This document shows positions 45,585-54,663 of a DNA stretch of 64,000 bases, in pieces. Within the stretch, counting starts at the first letter, position 1. Each line of letters begins with the position of its first letter. Location: assembly GCF_003010915.2 (NCBI RefSeq), contig NZ_CP028426.1:2108001-2172000 (forward strand), in the 5' to 3' direction. The notes under the pieces are model-generated. The model saw only the letters and a program-made list of their open reading frames with translations, ran no database searches and was not told where the DNA came from. The position numbers and the translations under genes were made by a program. Source of the DNA: Gulosibacter molinativorax. Lineage in GTDB: Bacteria; Actinomycetota; Actinomycetes; Actinomycetales; Microbacteriaceae.

Positions 45585-48152
45585 CTAGTTGTCGAGATCC
45601 TGCGTCGTGGCGCTGCCCTCGGCGATGCCAGCCACGCCAGCCTCAGGCTTCGTGTCGATAACGCCCTCGGCGTTCACGTACCCGGAACCCGCACCGACAC
45701 GCTGGCGCTCCTTGCGCTGAATGTCGAACTGGAATTCCTTGCCGTCGTAGTCGACCTCAACGTGGTCGCCACCGCGGAGCTCACCGCGAAGGATGTACTC
45801 CGACAGCTGGTCCTCGACCTCGTGCTGCATCGCGCGGCGAAGCGGACGCGCACCGAGTGCGGGGTCGTAACCAACCTTGATGAGCTGCTCCTTGGCGGGC
45901 TGCGACAGCTTCACCGTCATGTCCTGGTCGAGCATGCGCTCGGCGAGACGCTTGGTGAAGAGGTCCACGATCTGCAGGAGTTCCTTCGGCGAGAGCTGCG
46001 GGAATACGATCGTGTCGTCGACACGGTTGAGGAACTCGGGCTTGAAGTGCTTCTTGAGCTCTTCGTTGACTTTTGCCTTCATCCGCTCGTAGGACGTACC
46101 GGTGTCGCCCTCGATCTGGAAGCCAACCGGGCCACCCGAGATGTCCTTCGTACCGAGGTTGGTCGTCATGATGATGACGGTGTTCTTGAAGTCGACGACG
46201 CGACCCTGACCGTCAGTCAATCGGCCCTCTTCGAGGATCTGCAGCAGCGAGTTGAAGATGTCCGGGTGGGCCTTCTCGATCTCGTCGAAGAGCACGACCG
46301 AGAACGGCTTCCGGCGCACCTTCTCGGTGAGCTGGCCGCCATCCTCGAATCCGACGAATCCCGGAGGGGCACCGAACAGACGCGACACCGTGTGCTTCTC
46401 ACCGAACTCGGACATATCGAGGGTGATCAGCGCCGACTCGTCGTCGAACAGGAACTCAGCCAGGGCCTTCGCGAGCTCGGTCTTACCGACACCGGTCGGA
46501 CCAGCGAAGATGAACGAGCCGGATGGGCGGTTCGGGTCCTTGAGGCCAGCGCGCGTTCGGCGGATGGTCTTGGACAGTGCGGAAACAGCCTCTTCCTGGC
46601 CGATGACGCGCTCGTGCAGCGCATCCTCCATGAAGACGAGACGCGCGGTCTCTTCCTCGGTGAGCTTGAACACCGGGATGCCGGTCGCTTGGGCGAGCAC
46701 CTCGGCAATGAGCCCCGCATCCACGGTGCCGGTCGCCTTGACGTCGCCAGCCTTCCACTGCTTCTCGAGGCGAAGTCGCTCACCGAGCAGCTTCTTCTCG
46801 TCGTCGCGCAGGGATGCGGCCTTCTCGAAGTCCTGGAGGTCGATCGCCTCTTCCTTGTCGCTCCGAACCTTGGCGATCTTCTCGTCAAGCTCGCGCAACT
46901 CCGGCGGCGAGGACAGCACCGACAGGCGCAGGCGCGCGCCAGCCTCGTCGATCAGGTCGATGGCCTTGTCGGGCAGGTGGCGGTCCGAAACGTAGCGATC
47001 CGACAGGTTGACCGCGGCGACGATCGCGTCGTCGGTGATGGTCACCTTGTGGAAGGCCTCGTACTTGTCACGCAGGCCCTTGAGGATGTTGATCGAGTGC
47101 GCTGCCGAAGGCTCATCTACGAGGATGGGCTGGAAGCGTCGCTCGAGCGCGGCATCCTTCTCGAAGTGCTTCTTGTACTCGTCAAGGGTGGTCGCACCGA
47201 TCGTCTGCATCTCGCCGCGCGAGAGCATCGGCTTCAGGATGTTCGCGGCGTCGATCGCGCCCTCGGCCGAGCCAGCGCCCACCAGGGTGTGGATCTCGTC
47301 GATGAAGACGATGATGTCGCCGCGAGTCTTGATCTCCTTGGTGACCTTCTTGAGGCGTTCCTCGAAGTCACCGCGGTAGCGCGAGCCAGCGATGAGCGAG
47401 CCGAGGTCGAGGCTGTAGAGCTGCTTGTCCTTCAGCGTCTCGGGCACCTCGCCGTTGACGATCGCCTGCGCGAGGCCCTCAACCACGGCGGTCTTACCGA
47501 CACCGGGCTCACCGATCAGCACCGGGTTGTTCTTCGTGCGACGCGACAGAATCTGCATCACGCGCTCGATTTCCTTCTCGCGCCCGATCACCGGGTCGAG
47601 CTTGTTGTCGCGCGCGAGCTGCGTGAAGTTCTCACCAAACTGGTCGAGCACGGCCGAACCAGTCGGGCTTGCGCCGCTAGTGCCCTCGGGTCCGGCGGCA
47701 ACGGGCTCCTTGCCCTGGTAGCCGGCGAGCAGCTGGATGACCTGCTGGCGCACCGAGTTGAGGTCGGCGCCGAGCTTCACGAGGACCTGGGCAGCGACGC
47801 CCTCGCCCTCGCGAATCAGGCCGAGCAGGATGTGCTCCGTGCCGATGTAGTTGTGGCCGAGCTGCAGCGCCTCGCGCAGCGAAAGCTCGAGCACCTTCTT
47901 GGCACGCGGAGTAAAGGGAATGTGGCCATTGGGCTTCTGTTGCCCCTTGCCAATGATGTCCTGCACCTGATCGCGCACTGCCTCGAGCGAAATGCCGAGC
48001 GACTCAAGCGCCTTCGCCGCAACGCCATCGCCCTCGTGAATGAGGCCGAGCAGCAGGTGCTCGGTGCCGATGTAGTTGTGGTTTAGGAGCTTTGCCTCTT
48101 CCTGGGCGAGCACGATCACGCGTCGGGCGCGGTCGGTAAAGCGTTCAAACAT
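45585..48152 (-). CDS. clpC: ATP-dependent Clp protease ATP-binding subunit ClpC
   Basis: The 855 residues show two N-terminal Clp_N repeats ([16 protein letters not shown] and [18 protein letters not shown]), the first AAA+ module ([28 protein letters not shown]), a UVR-containing middle domain ([21 protein letters not shown]) and the second AAA+ module ([26 protein letters not shown]). It unfolds damaged or tagged proteins for ClpP. No CtsR or McsB gene is adjacent, as usual in actinobacteria. A clean terminator ends the gene. Confidence 0.97.
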   Translation of the reverse strand: MFERFTDRARRVIVLAQEEAKLLNHNYIGTEHLLLGLIHEGDGVAAKALESLGISLEAVRDQVQDIIGKGQQKPNGHIPFTPRAKKVLELSLREALQLGHNYIGTEHILLGLIREGEGVAAQVLVKLGADLNSVRQQVIQLLAGYQGKEPVAAGPEGTSGASPTGSAVLDQFGENFTQLARDNKLDPVIGREKEIERVMQILSRRTKNNPVLIGEPGVGKTAVVEGLAQAIVNGEVPETLKDKQLYSLDLGSLIAGSRYRGDFEERLKKVTKEIKTRGDIIVFIDEIHTLVGAGSAEGAIDAANILKPMLSRGEMQTIGATTLDEYKKHFEKDAALERRFQPILVDEPSAAHSINILKGLRDKYEAFHKVTITDDAIVAAVNLSDRYVSDRHLPDKAIDLIDEAGARLRLSVLSSPPELRELDEKIAKVRSDKEEAIDLQDFEKAASLRDDEKKLLGERLRLEKQWKAGDVKATGTVDAGLIAEVLAQATGIPVFKLTEEETARLVFMEDALHERVIGQEEAVSALSKTIRRTRAGLKDPNRPSGSFIFAGPTGVGKTELAKALAEFLFDDESALITLDMSEFGEKHTVSRLFGAPPGFVGFEDGGQLTEKVRRKPFSVVLFDEIEKAHPDIFNSLLQILEEGRLTDGQGRVVDFKNTVIIMTTNLGTKDISGGPVGFQIEGDTGTSYERMKAKVNEELKKHFKPEFLNRVDDTIVFPQLSPKELLQIVDLFTKRLAERMLDQDMTVKLSQPAKEQLIKVGYDPALGARPLRRAMQHEVEDQLSEYILRGELRGGDHVEVDYDGKEFQFDIQRKERQRVGAGSGYVNAEGVIDTKPEAGVAGIAEGSATTQDLDN

Positions 48153-48324
48153 GCGGATCTCTCCTTCGGGCTGGTTCCGGCGCCAGTGCTACACCGGTGG
48201 CCAGGTTGCTTTCGAGAGTACTTGCCGGGCCCCTGAAATCTCGCCCCTGTTCGCCCTGGGCGTGAGTCGGTTAGATAACAGCGAATTCTCGGCCGCTGGA
48301 TGCATCCAGCACGTGGATGCGCGG

Positions 48325-49503
48325 CTACGGCGCCTGGGGATCAGTCGCCTCAGAAGAGTCGCCGGAGGTCTCGTCAGGATGCGCTTGATGGCTCTTATCC
48401 GACGGCTTCTTACAGGTTGGATCAGCGTCAAAGCGCGCCGAGGCTGCGTGCTCTTCCCAGACACCATTCAGTGCCGTAGCGAGCTCGGGCCACGTCGAAT
48501 CGGCCTCGAATTTGCAGCCGTGGACCGAGAAATCGAGCTGGAAGTTCCCGCCATCGTTCAGTGGGTTAGCAAGCACGCGGACGCTGTAGTCGAGGGAGCC
48601 TGCAGTCTCAAGCAGCGCCACGAGGTCCACGAGGTGCGTCCACGCTTCCGTGTTCTCAAACACGGCTGCCGCGTCACCGCTGCCAACGCCATCCATCGCG
48701 TCGTCGAAGACCGCGATGCGGATCTGCAGCGGGGTGTCGTGCCCCGCATCCCGTATGACCTCGACGTTGGCAAGGCCATCGACCTCCGCAAAGTGATTGC
48801 CCGCGGTGACCGCATACGACAGCTCAGTCGTCGACGGGAACGACGGCTCAGCGTACTCGCCCTTGGTTTGTGGGGCGAGGTTGAGGAAGTCCCACTGACC
48901 GCCCGGCGCGCCAGGATCCTTGATGGCCGCGAGCCCGTCGATCAGGCTGCGCAGCGATTCCTCCGTGATGTCCGGCGGCAGGTCCACGAGCACATACCGC
49001 GGCGGCTGCTCGGTCGTCTTCGCCGCACCGACCGTCCCCTTCGCCGGAACGTTGTTGGTCGACGTGTAGGTGCGCATCTGCACCGAGTTCACGCCGGTGC
49101 GAACCAGGCCGAGCCAATAGCCCAATTGATCCTGAACCTGCTCGGTAGTGAGCCCATTGAAGTACGCATATACCGACTCGTCGAGTCGGATCGCAGGCCC
49201 CGTGGGTACGTAGCCGTGTTCTTCGGCCGTCGGGATGAAGTTGGCGACAGCCGAACCGATCTCGGCCAGCGCCGCGGGCTCGACGTCGTCAACGAGCTGG
49301 ACATTGAGGCTCACGGATGAAGTTTGTTCGCTCGCATTCAGGTCGACTTGTTGGACACCCGGGAGCGCCTGAAGTTGAGCTGTGTAGGTGTCGAACTCGG
49401 TGACCTGCGTCTCGGTCTGTGGGCTGGCGGATGCGCAGCCTGAGGTTCCGAGGATGAGGACGAGAGAGATCGCGAAGGCGACGCTGACCACTACTTGCCG
49501 CAA
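48325..49503 (-). CDS. predicted lipoprotein of unknown function
   Basis: The likely start is TTG 49503 (LRQVVVSVAF), 6 bases after GAGGGAGGG; no better ATG exists. A signal peptide with lipobox LGTSGC (Cys23) is followed by about 340 residues with no domain I recognise. The mature part alternates beta-like and helical stretches (VQQVDLNASEQTSSVSLNVQLVDDV, PPRYVLVDLPPDITEESLRSLIDGLAAI), suggesting repeated alpha/beta units. It ends in a charged Ser/Glu/Asp tail. It lies upstream of clpC on the same strand, 172 bases away, and is probably separate from it. Confidence 0.75.
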   Translation of the reverse strand: MRQVVVSVAFAISLVLILGTSGCASASPQTETQVTEFDTYTAQLQALPGVQQVDLNASEQTSSVSLNVQLVDDVEPAALAEIGSAVANFIPTAEEHGYVPTGPAIRLDESVYAYFNGLTTEQVQDQLGYWLGLVRTGVNSVQMRTYTSTNNVPAKGTVGAAKTTEQPPRYVLVDLPPDITEESLRSLIDGLAAIKDPGAPGGQWDFLNLAPQTKGEYAEPSFPSTTELSYAVTAGNHFAEVDGLANVEVIRDAGHDTPLQIRIAVFDDAMDGVGSGDAAAVFENTEAWTHLVDLVALLETAGSLDYSVRVLANPLNDGGNFQLDFSVHGCKFEADSTWPELATALNGVWEEHAASARFDADPTCKKPSDKSHQAHPDETSGDSSEATDPQAP

Positions 49504-49667
49504 GACCAACCCTCCCTCGACGACTGTCTGGGCACGTGATTCGTGCCCCACAATCACCCAAGGGTAGGAGTGCAATCCCGACGATTACTGATGTTTTCCC
49601 GAAGGCTCACAGGGTATTCGGATAGCGGACGCGACAGAAAGGGCGCCGGCGCAGCACCGGGCAGTCG

Positions 49668-49871
49668 CTACTCGCCTTCGGCGGTCCTCGTCTTATCGGC
49701 GGCACGCTCCGCGGCGAAGCGTGCGCGCTCCTCGCCTTCCACGTTCGCGCGCTCGCGGCGGACCTTACGGTCACCGTTAATCGCGGCGTAGATGATCAGG
49801 CCAAAGAGGATGCCGATGATGATCGTCGGCGTCACCGACCAGAGGGCGTTGAGCCACCATTCTTGCGTCAT
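49668..49871 (-). CDS. small membrane protein
   Basis: The 67 residues start MTQEWWLNALWSVTPTIIIGIL, one membrane helix (about 11-31), then a highly charged Arg/Glu/Ala helix (RKVRRERANVEGEERARFAAERAADK). Similar short proteins are, from memory, common behind lysS in actinobacteria. The function is unknown. In this genome an AbiEi/DUF559 gene now separates it from lysS. Confidence 0.72.
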   Translation of the reverse strand: MTQEWWLNALWSVTPTIIIGILFGLIIYAAINGDRKVRRERANVEGEERARFAAERAADKTRTAEGE

Positions 49872-49933
49872 GATCGTTCAAGTCTACCGGCTGGCCTAAT
49901 TCTGCAACCGGGACTCCCAGGTTCTCAGCACTC

Positions 49934-49950
49934 CCCTACTTCACGAGCGG
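49934..49950. repeat. 17-bp direct repeat of the lysS 3' end (outer copy)
   Basis: CCCTACTTCACGAGCGG repeats the last codons of lysS (CCCTACTTCACGAGTGG at 51362-51378) with one mismatch. On the minus strand the frame through it ends LVPLVK and stop, like the real LysS end (FPLVK and stop). The two copies bracket the AbiEi/DUF559 gene and palindrome copy D. Confidence 0.6.
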
Positions 49951-50024
49951 TACGAGCGTCGTCACATGATTGGCGATGTTCGCGAACGCGAGGTGGATCC
50001 CGATAACCAGTGCGGATAAGGCCT

Positions 50025-51104
50025 TTACGTTTGCCTGTCCGGTCCGTCCATCTCGTCTGCCTCGTGCATCAGCTCGTTTGGCCCGTCTAACTGGTATGCC
50101 GCATCGTCTGACGTGTCCACCTGGCCAGCCTCGACATTCGACGTGGCCGATCGGAGTTCTTCGAATTCGTCAGCGAAATCGTCCGGGTCATGAACTTTGC
50201 GCCGATGCTTATTCATCTTCAGATAGAGAAGTATCTCCCGCAGAACCCGATCCCACTCGTAGAAGACCTCGGCCGCGGTGAATCGCAGCACAATGTAGCC
50301 CAGCGCATGCAAAATTCGGTCTCGACGACGGTCGGCGAGGACCTGCTCCTTAGTTCGGTGGTACTCCACACCGTCGACTTCGATCACAAGCGAGGTACCG
50401 ATCAAGCCATCGACATGCATCTTGCTAATTGGTACTTGCACCTTCAGGTTGATGCCTCGCGAGGACAACCGCGCGCGCAACAGTGATTCCGCGCCCGACT
50501 GCGACTCGCTGTCGAGCATCGCGAATGCCCGACGCAGCTTGGAGGTGCCAAGTTTGGCGATCTCTTTGAGGGTGCTCATCGCCACGCCCAGCTGCAGGGC
50601 GGAGTCACCGATCGCGACGAGTTCATCCCAGGTGCAATCCGCTTCGGCGACGAGGATCGCGGTAGGAATCTCGTCTAGCGGCTGGCGGCGCAGCTGACGC
50701 CCGTTACCTCGTCCCCGGGGGTGATCGGTGTAGGAGTCCGGCACTGAATTCGGAAGCACACGTACCGACACAGATTTTGCTGTCTTGCGGCGAAACGGAT
50801 GGCACACGTGCTTGCGGTCAACGTTGCGGGTGACACGGATGTTGAGCTTGGGGTTGCGGTGGCGCGATGGGAGCCACACACCCCATTGTTTGAGCGCGCT
50901 GAGGCCAGAAACCACACCGTTGAGCGCTCGCGCGGTGCCATAGTCGCTCAGCGTCCCCATCACGGCATAGCGTCCACGCGAGATGCGGCGGATGAGTTTG
51001 TTCTTGAGCGCGCGGCGGATCGTCGTAAACGCAATGCCCGCACCCAAAAGGTCTGCAGTCGTCAAGACCCCGTGGCCGGTGGCAAAGATCGTGTCCCAGT
51101 CCAT
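50025..51104 (-). CDS. AbiEi-like winged-helix / DUF559 (PD-(D/E)XK nuclease-like) protein
   Basis: Residues about 1-55 (GHGVLTTADLLGAGIAFTTIRRALKNKLIRRISRGRYAV) match the winged-helix antitoxin domain found in AbiEi-type proteins. Residues about 200-300 match DUF559, related to Vsr and very-short-patch nucleases: ESLLRARLSSRG, VDGLIGTSLVIEVDGVEYH (Asp...Glu-x-Asp), then RDRILHALGYIVLRFTAAEV. The C-terminal 60 residues are acidic. No AbiEii toxin gene is next to it. The composition looks less GC-rich than its neighbours, and the gene is flanked by copies of the lysS end. A defence or DNA-processing role is inferred only. Confidence 0.78.
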   Translation of the reverse strand: MDWDTIFATGHGVLTTADLLGAGIAFTTIRRALKNKLIRRISRGRYAVMGTLSDYGTARALNGVVSGLSALKQWGVWLPSRHRNPKLNIRVTRNVDRKHVCHPFRRKTAKSVSVRVLPNSVPDSYTDHPRGRGNGRQLRRQPLDEIPTAILVAEADCTWDELVAIGDSALQLGVAMSTLKEIAKLGTSKLRRAFAMLDSESQSGAESLLRARLSSRGINLKVQVPISKMHVDGLIGTSLVIEVDGVEYHRTKEQVLADRRRDRILHALGYIVLRFTAAEVFYEWDRVLREILLYLKMNKHRRKVHDPDDFADEFEELRSATSNVEAGQVDTSDDAAYQLDGPNELMHEADEMDGPDRQT

Positions 51105-51222
51105 ACCGTCATGGTGGATCTCTTCCGGTCCGGTTGCTCTCGCGTCATCCGTACCTGTGGATCACTCGAGTTTCACACCCGGATCACGCGCCACCGGACA
51201 ACCCCACCGTTCGCGCCGCACC

Positions 51223-51287
51223 TTAGGACGCACGTCAGGCAACGTGATCGCCGATTCCGCGAGGGTCGAGTCTGGCGTGCGCCCTAA
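51223..51287. repeat. 65-bp palindromic repeat, copy D
   Basis: TTAGGACGCA (51223-51232) faces TGCGCCCTAA (51278-51287), with one mismatch. It lies between lysS and the AbiEi/DUF559 gene, inside the segment bounded by the lysS-end repeats. Confidence 0.82.
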
Positions 51288-51361
51288 CGCGACTGAAGGC
51301 CCGCAACAGACCTCGCGCCCACCTACCTCGGCCAATCCCCACGCCAAAGCGGGGCCCGCTA

Positions 51362-51378
51362 CCCTACTTCACGAGTGG
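51362..51378. repeat. 17-bp direct repeat at the lysS 3' end (inner copy)
   Basis: CCCTACTTCACGAGTGG spans the lysS stop codon and the last four codons. Its partner is at 49934-49950 in the same orientation. Confidence 0.6.
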
Positions 51379-52869
51379 GAAGAGCACCGTCTCACGAATG
51401 CCGAGCCCGGTCAGTGCCATCAGTAGGCGGTCGATGCCCATGCCCATGCCACCGGCAGGCGGCATACCGTATTCGAGGGCCGTGAGGAAGTCCTCGTCGA
51501 GGTGCATCGCCTCGACGTCGCCGCGGTCCGACTCACGCGCCTGCTCCACGAACCGCTCACGCTGATCGATCGGGTCGATGAGCTCCGAATAGCCGGTGGC
51601 CAGCTCGAAGCCTCGAACGTAGAGGTCCCACTTCTCGACAACGCCAGGCTTCGAGCGGTGAGCAGCGGTCAGCGGCGACGTCTCCATCGGGAAGTCGACG
51701 ACAAACACCGGCTTCTCGAGCTCGCCCTTGACGAAGTGCTCCCACAACTCCTCGACGAGCTTTCCGTGGTTCGGCAGCTTCACTTCGACGCCTTCGCGGT
51801 CAGCGAGGGCCTGCAGCTCCTCGACCGAAGTCGAAGGCGTGACCTCGACGCCTGACTTTTCCGACAGGGATTCGTACATCGAGATGCGCGGCCAGTCGCC
51901 ACCGAGGTCGAACTGCGTGCCATCGGCCCAGGTCACCACGGCCGAGCCGTCTTCCGACACCGCGCGCGCCGCGTTCTGCACGAGCTGCTGGGTCAGGTCC
52001 GCGATCGAGTTGTAGTCGCCGTACGCCTGATACGCCTCGAGCATCGCGAACTCCGGCGAGTGCGTCGAGTCCGCGCCCTCGTTTCGGAAATTTCGGTTGA
52101 TCTCAAACACGCGGTCGAGCCCGCCGACCAACGCGCGCTTGAGGTACAGCTCCGGCGCGATGCGCAGGAACAGGTCAGTGTCGAACGCGTTCGAGTGCGT
52201 CGAGAACGGGCGGGCTGCCGCGCCGCCGTGCAGCGTCTGCAGCATCGGTGTCTCGACCTCGAGGAAGCCGTTTTCCGCAAACGTCTGGCGGAGCGAAGCA
52301 TTCGCGAGCGCACGAGTCTGCACCATCTGGCGCGCGGCCGGCCGGTTAATGAGGTCGAGGTAGCGCTGACGCACGCGCGTCTCCTCATTCAGCTCGGTGT
52401 GGAGGTTCGGCAGCGGACGCAGCGCCTTCGACGCCATCTTCCACTCGGTCGCCATGATCGACAGCTCACCGCGGCGCGAGGTGATCACCTCGCCCTGCAC
52501 GAAGATCTGGTCGCCGAGGTCGACGAATTCCTTCCACTGCGCGAGCGACTCTTCGCCAACCTCGGCAAGCGAGATCATCGCCTGGATGCGACCATCCCCA
52601 TCCTGCAATGCAGCGAAGCAGAGCTTGCCCGTGTTTCGAAGGTGCACGATTCGGCCCGCGACGCCAACGATGTCACCGGTCTTGACGTCCGCCTCAAGAC
52701 CCTGATGCGACTCGACAACGTCAGCGATTTTCGCCGTAATGGGCAGCTCGAGGGGGTAGGGCGCGAGCCCCGCCTCGATCATGCGCTCGCGCTTGTCGAG
52801 ACGCACCTGCTTCTGTTCCGAAATTTCGGATTCGGTAAGCGGTTCGTGCTGCTCGGGCGTGTTCGCCAT
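51364..52869 (-). CDS. lysS: lysyl-tRNA synthetase, class II
   Basis: The 501 residues hold an N-terminal OB-fold anticodon domain (about 55-165, VAGRIVHLRNTGKLCFAALQDGDGRIQ) and the class II core: motif 2 FEINRNFRNEGADSTHSPEF and motif 3 PAGGMGMGIDRLLM near the C-terminus. It charges tRNA-Lys. It is last of the run PH, PH, DUF2520, panC, lysS. Its 3' end is the site of the direct repeat that flanks the AbiEi/DUF559 gene. Confidence 0.97.
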   Translation of the reverse strand: MANTPEQHEPLTESEISEQKQVRLDKRERMIEAGLAPYPLELPITAKIADVVESHQGLEADVKTGDIVGVAGRIVHLRNTGKLCFAALQDGDGRIQAMISLAEVGEESLAQWKEFVDLGDQIFVQGEVITSRRGELSIMATEWKMASKALRPLPNLHTELNEETRVRQRYLDLINRPAARQMVQTRALANASLRQTFAENGFLEVETPMLQTLHGGAAARPFSTHSNAFDTDLFLRIAPELYLKRALVGGLDRVFEINRNFRNEGADSTHSPEFAMLEAYQAYGDYNSIADLTQQLVQNAARAVSEDGSAVVTWADGTQFDLGGDWPRISMYESLSEKSGVEVTPSTSVEELQALADREGVEVKLPNHGKLVEELWEHFVKGELEKPVFVVDFPMETSPLTAAHRSKPGVVEKWDLYVRGFELATGYSELIDPIDQRERFVEQARESDRGDVEAMHLDEDFLTALEYGMPPAGGMGMGIDRLLMALTGLGIRETVLFPLVK

Positions 52870-52923
52870 TACGGCTCCTTGCGAGGTCGTCGGGTTCGGA
52901 AGAGGAATGGATGCAGCCGACAG

Positions 52924-53814
52924 CTAGAACGTGACCTGTCGGTTGTCGAGGAGTCGGGTCTGACCAATTCGTGCGGCGGTGAGCGCGAGCGCAACGCCGT
53001 GGAATTCCTCGGTGATCGGCGCGAAAGTGGCGGCGTCAACGAGTTCTAAGTAGTCCATGCTAGCCAATGGTTCGGCCTCGTAGATTTCACGCCCTGCCGC
53101 GAGCGCCGCCGAAACGCCCTCGCCAGACGCAGCGGCCACCGCCACCAGTGCCCGAGACAAGGTCAGCGCAGCCTCGCGGTCTTCCGCCGAGAGGTACGTG
53201 TTGCGGCTCGAGCGCGCGAGCCCGTCCTCCTCGCGCACGATGGGCACGGCGACGATCTCGAGCGGGAAGCTGAGGTCACGCACCATTCGGCGCACGAGCG
53301 CGAGCTGCTGCGCATCCTTTTCGCCGAACACCGCAAAATCGGGCTCGACGATGTTGAACAGCTTCGCGACCACCGTGAGGACACCGTCGAAGTGCGACGG
53401 GCGGAACTCGCCTTCGAGGATGCGCCCGGCATCGCCCGCGGACACGATCGTGAGGTGCTCGAGGTCCGGGTACATCTCCTCGACAGATGGAGCGAAGACG
53501 TAGTCGACGCCCTCTTCCTCGAGGATCGCGAGGTCCGCCTCGAACGGACGGGGGTACTTGTCGAAGTCTTCGTTCGGCCCGAACTGCAGCGGGTTGACGA
53601 ACAGCGAGACGACCACGATGTCCGCCTGCTCTCGTGCGAGGCGAATCAGTGCGCGATGCCCATCGTGCAGCGCGCCCATCGTCGGAACAAGTGCGAGCTT
53701 TCGCTCGACCACAGGGATGCGTCCGGCAACAATCCTGCCGCTGGCCTTTTGCGCCCCGCGAATGGGCGCGAGCGCCTCTTTCGTTTCGGCGATGGTCTGC
53801 AAAATTTGAGTCAC
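52924..53814 (-). CDS. panC: pantothenate synthetase
   Basis: The 296 residues contain VPTMGALHDGHRALI (ATP HxGH site), FVNPLQFGPNEDF, FGEKDAQQLALVRRMV and ARSSRNTYLS. It joins pantoate and beta-alanine with ATP, the last step of vitamin B5 synthesis. The N-terminus is about 15 residues longer than usual before VPTMGA, but no later start with a ribosome site is evident. It is followed 54 bases later by lysS and preceded by palindrome copy E. Confidence 0.95.
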   Translation of the reverse strand: MTQILQTIAETKEALAPIRGAQKASGRIVAGRIPVVERKLALVPTMGALHDGHRALIRLAREQADIVVVSLFVNPLQFGPNEDFDKYPRPFEADLAILEEEGVDYVFAPSVEEMYPDLEHLTIVSAGDAGRILEGEFRPSHFDGVLTVVAKLFNIVEPDFAVFGEKDAQQLALVRRMVRDLSFPLEIVAVPIVREEDGLARSSRNTYLSAEDREAALTLSRALVAVAAASGEGVSAALAAGREIYEAEPLASMDYLELVDAATFAPITEEFHGVALALTAARIGQTRLLDNRQVTF

Positions 53815-53841
53815 GCGAAAAGACTAGCGAGTCGCCGCACG

Positions 53842-53907
53842 TTAGGACGCAGGCCAGCCGCAGGCGACCCACGAACGGGCAGTGGTCGGTCCTGACCTGC
53901 GTCCTAA
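53842..53907. repeat. 65-bp palindromic repeat, copy E
   Basis: TTAGGACGCA (53842-53851) and TGCGTCCTAA (53898-53907) are exact complements. Inside, GGCCAG and CTGACC continue the pairing. It lies between the DUF2520 gene and panC, within an otherwise tight gene run. Confidence 0.85.
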
Positions 53908-53923
53908 CGAACGCAGTGGCGGC

Positions 53924-54658
53924 CTAATCCTCCGAGAGCGGCAGCCCCGCGTCGCCGAACGGCGGCTCTGGCGTCGGGCTCGCGTCGATCAGGGCGTTAT
54001 CCGCCGCCGAGCGCACGAGGCTCGAGAGCACGAACCCCGGCTGTTCGACCCCAATCCCCGCGAGCAGTGACGTCGCCTGCTTCACGATCGACCGGGTGAA
54101 TGACGTCGCCGTCGTGATCGCCTCCGCGTAGGTCCCGCGGTTCTCTTCCGCGATCACGACCGGTTCGGCACCGAGCTCCACTACGAGCGCCTGCGCGATC
54201 GGCAGCACCGGGCGGGGCGCCGTCACGGCGCACCAGCCCTCGCGAAGTCGCGTGAGATCCAGCGATGTGCCCGTCACATCGATGGCCGGATGGATCGCCA
54301 ACGGGATCGCGCCCTTGTCGAGCGCCGCCCCGAGCACGCCCGTCCCGAACTCGGCCACGTTGTGCATCACGAGCTGCCCCGGCACCCACATGCCAGCGTC
54401 GGTCAGCTCCGCGACACGGGCCGCAAGCGTCTCCGCTGGCTCGGCAAGAATCACGAGCTCGCTGCGCTCGATCACCTGCGCGTCGGTCAGTCGCTGCAGC
54501 CCTGGCAGTAGGGCTTCCGCGCGTTCGTACGCGGAGGGGTCCGGAATCGACGCGCCGATAATCGCGTGCCCGGCGCCCGCAAGTCCGCGTGCAAGTACCG
54601 GCCCGGCCGGATCATTACCGACGATCCCGATGCCGAGTCGTCCGTCTCGTTGGCTCAT
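53924..54658 (-). CDS. Rossmann-like / DUF2520 protein
   Basis: The start is ATG 54658 (MSQRDGRLGIGIVGND). The 244 residues have a Rossmann nucleotide-binding half (about 8-125, with ELVILAEPAETLAARVAEL and NVAEFGTGVLGAA) and a helical DUF2520 half (LVVELGAEPVVIAEENRGTYAEAITTATSFTRSIV). Proteins of this family sit next to panC in many actinobacteria and resemble ketopantoate-reductase-type dehydrogenases. A role in pantothenate synthesis is plausible but unproven. It begins 5 bases after the PH-domain gene. Confidence 0.88.
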   Translation of the reverse strand: MSQRDGRLGIGIVGNDPAGPVLARGLAGAGHAIIGASIPDPSAYERAEALLPGLQRLTDAQVIERSELVILAEPAETLAARVAELTDAGMWVPGQLVMHNVAEFGTGVLGAALDKGAIPLAIHPAIDVTGTSLDLTRLREGWCAVTAPRPVLPIAQALVVELGAEPVVIAEENRGTYAEAITTATSFTRSIVKQATSLLAGIGVEQPGFVLSSLVRSAADNALIDASPTPEPPFGDAGLPLSED

Positions 54659-54663
54659 TCGCG

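Noticed and set aside
45762..48086. 774-codon plus-strand frame opposite clpC
   Set aside because: Shadow of clpC; no domain, and clpC is unmistakable.
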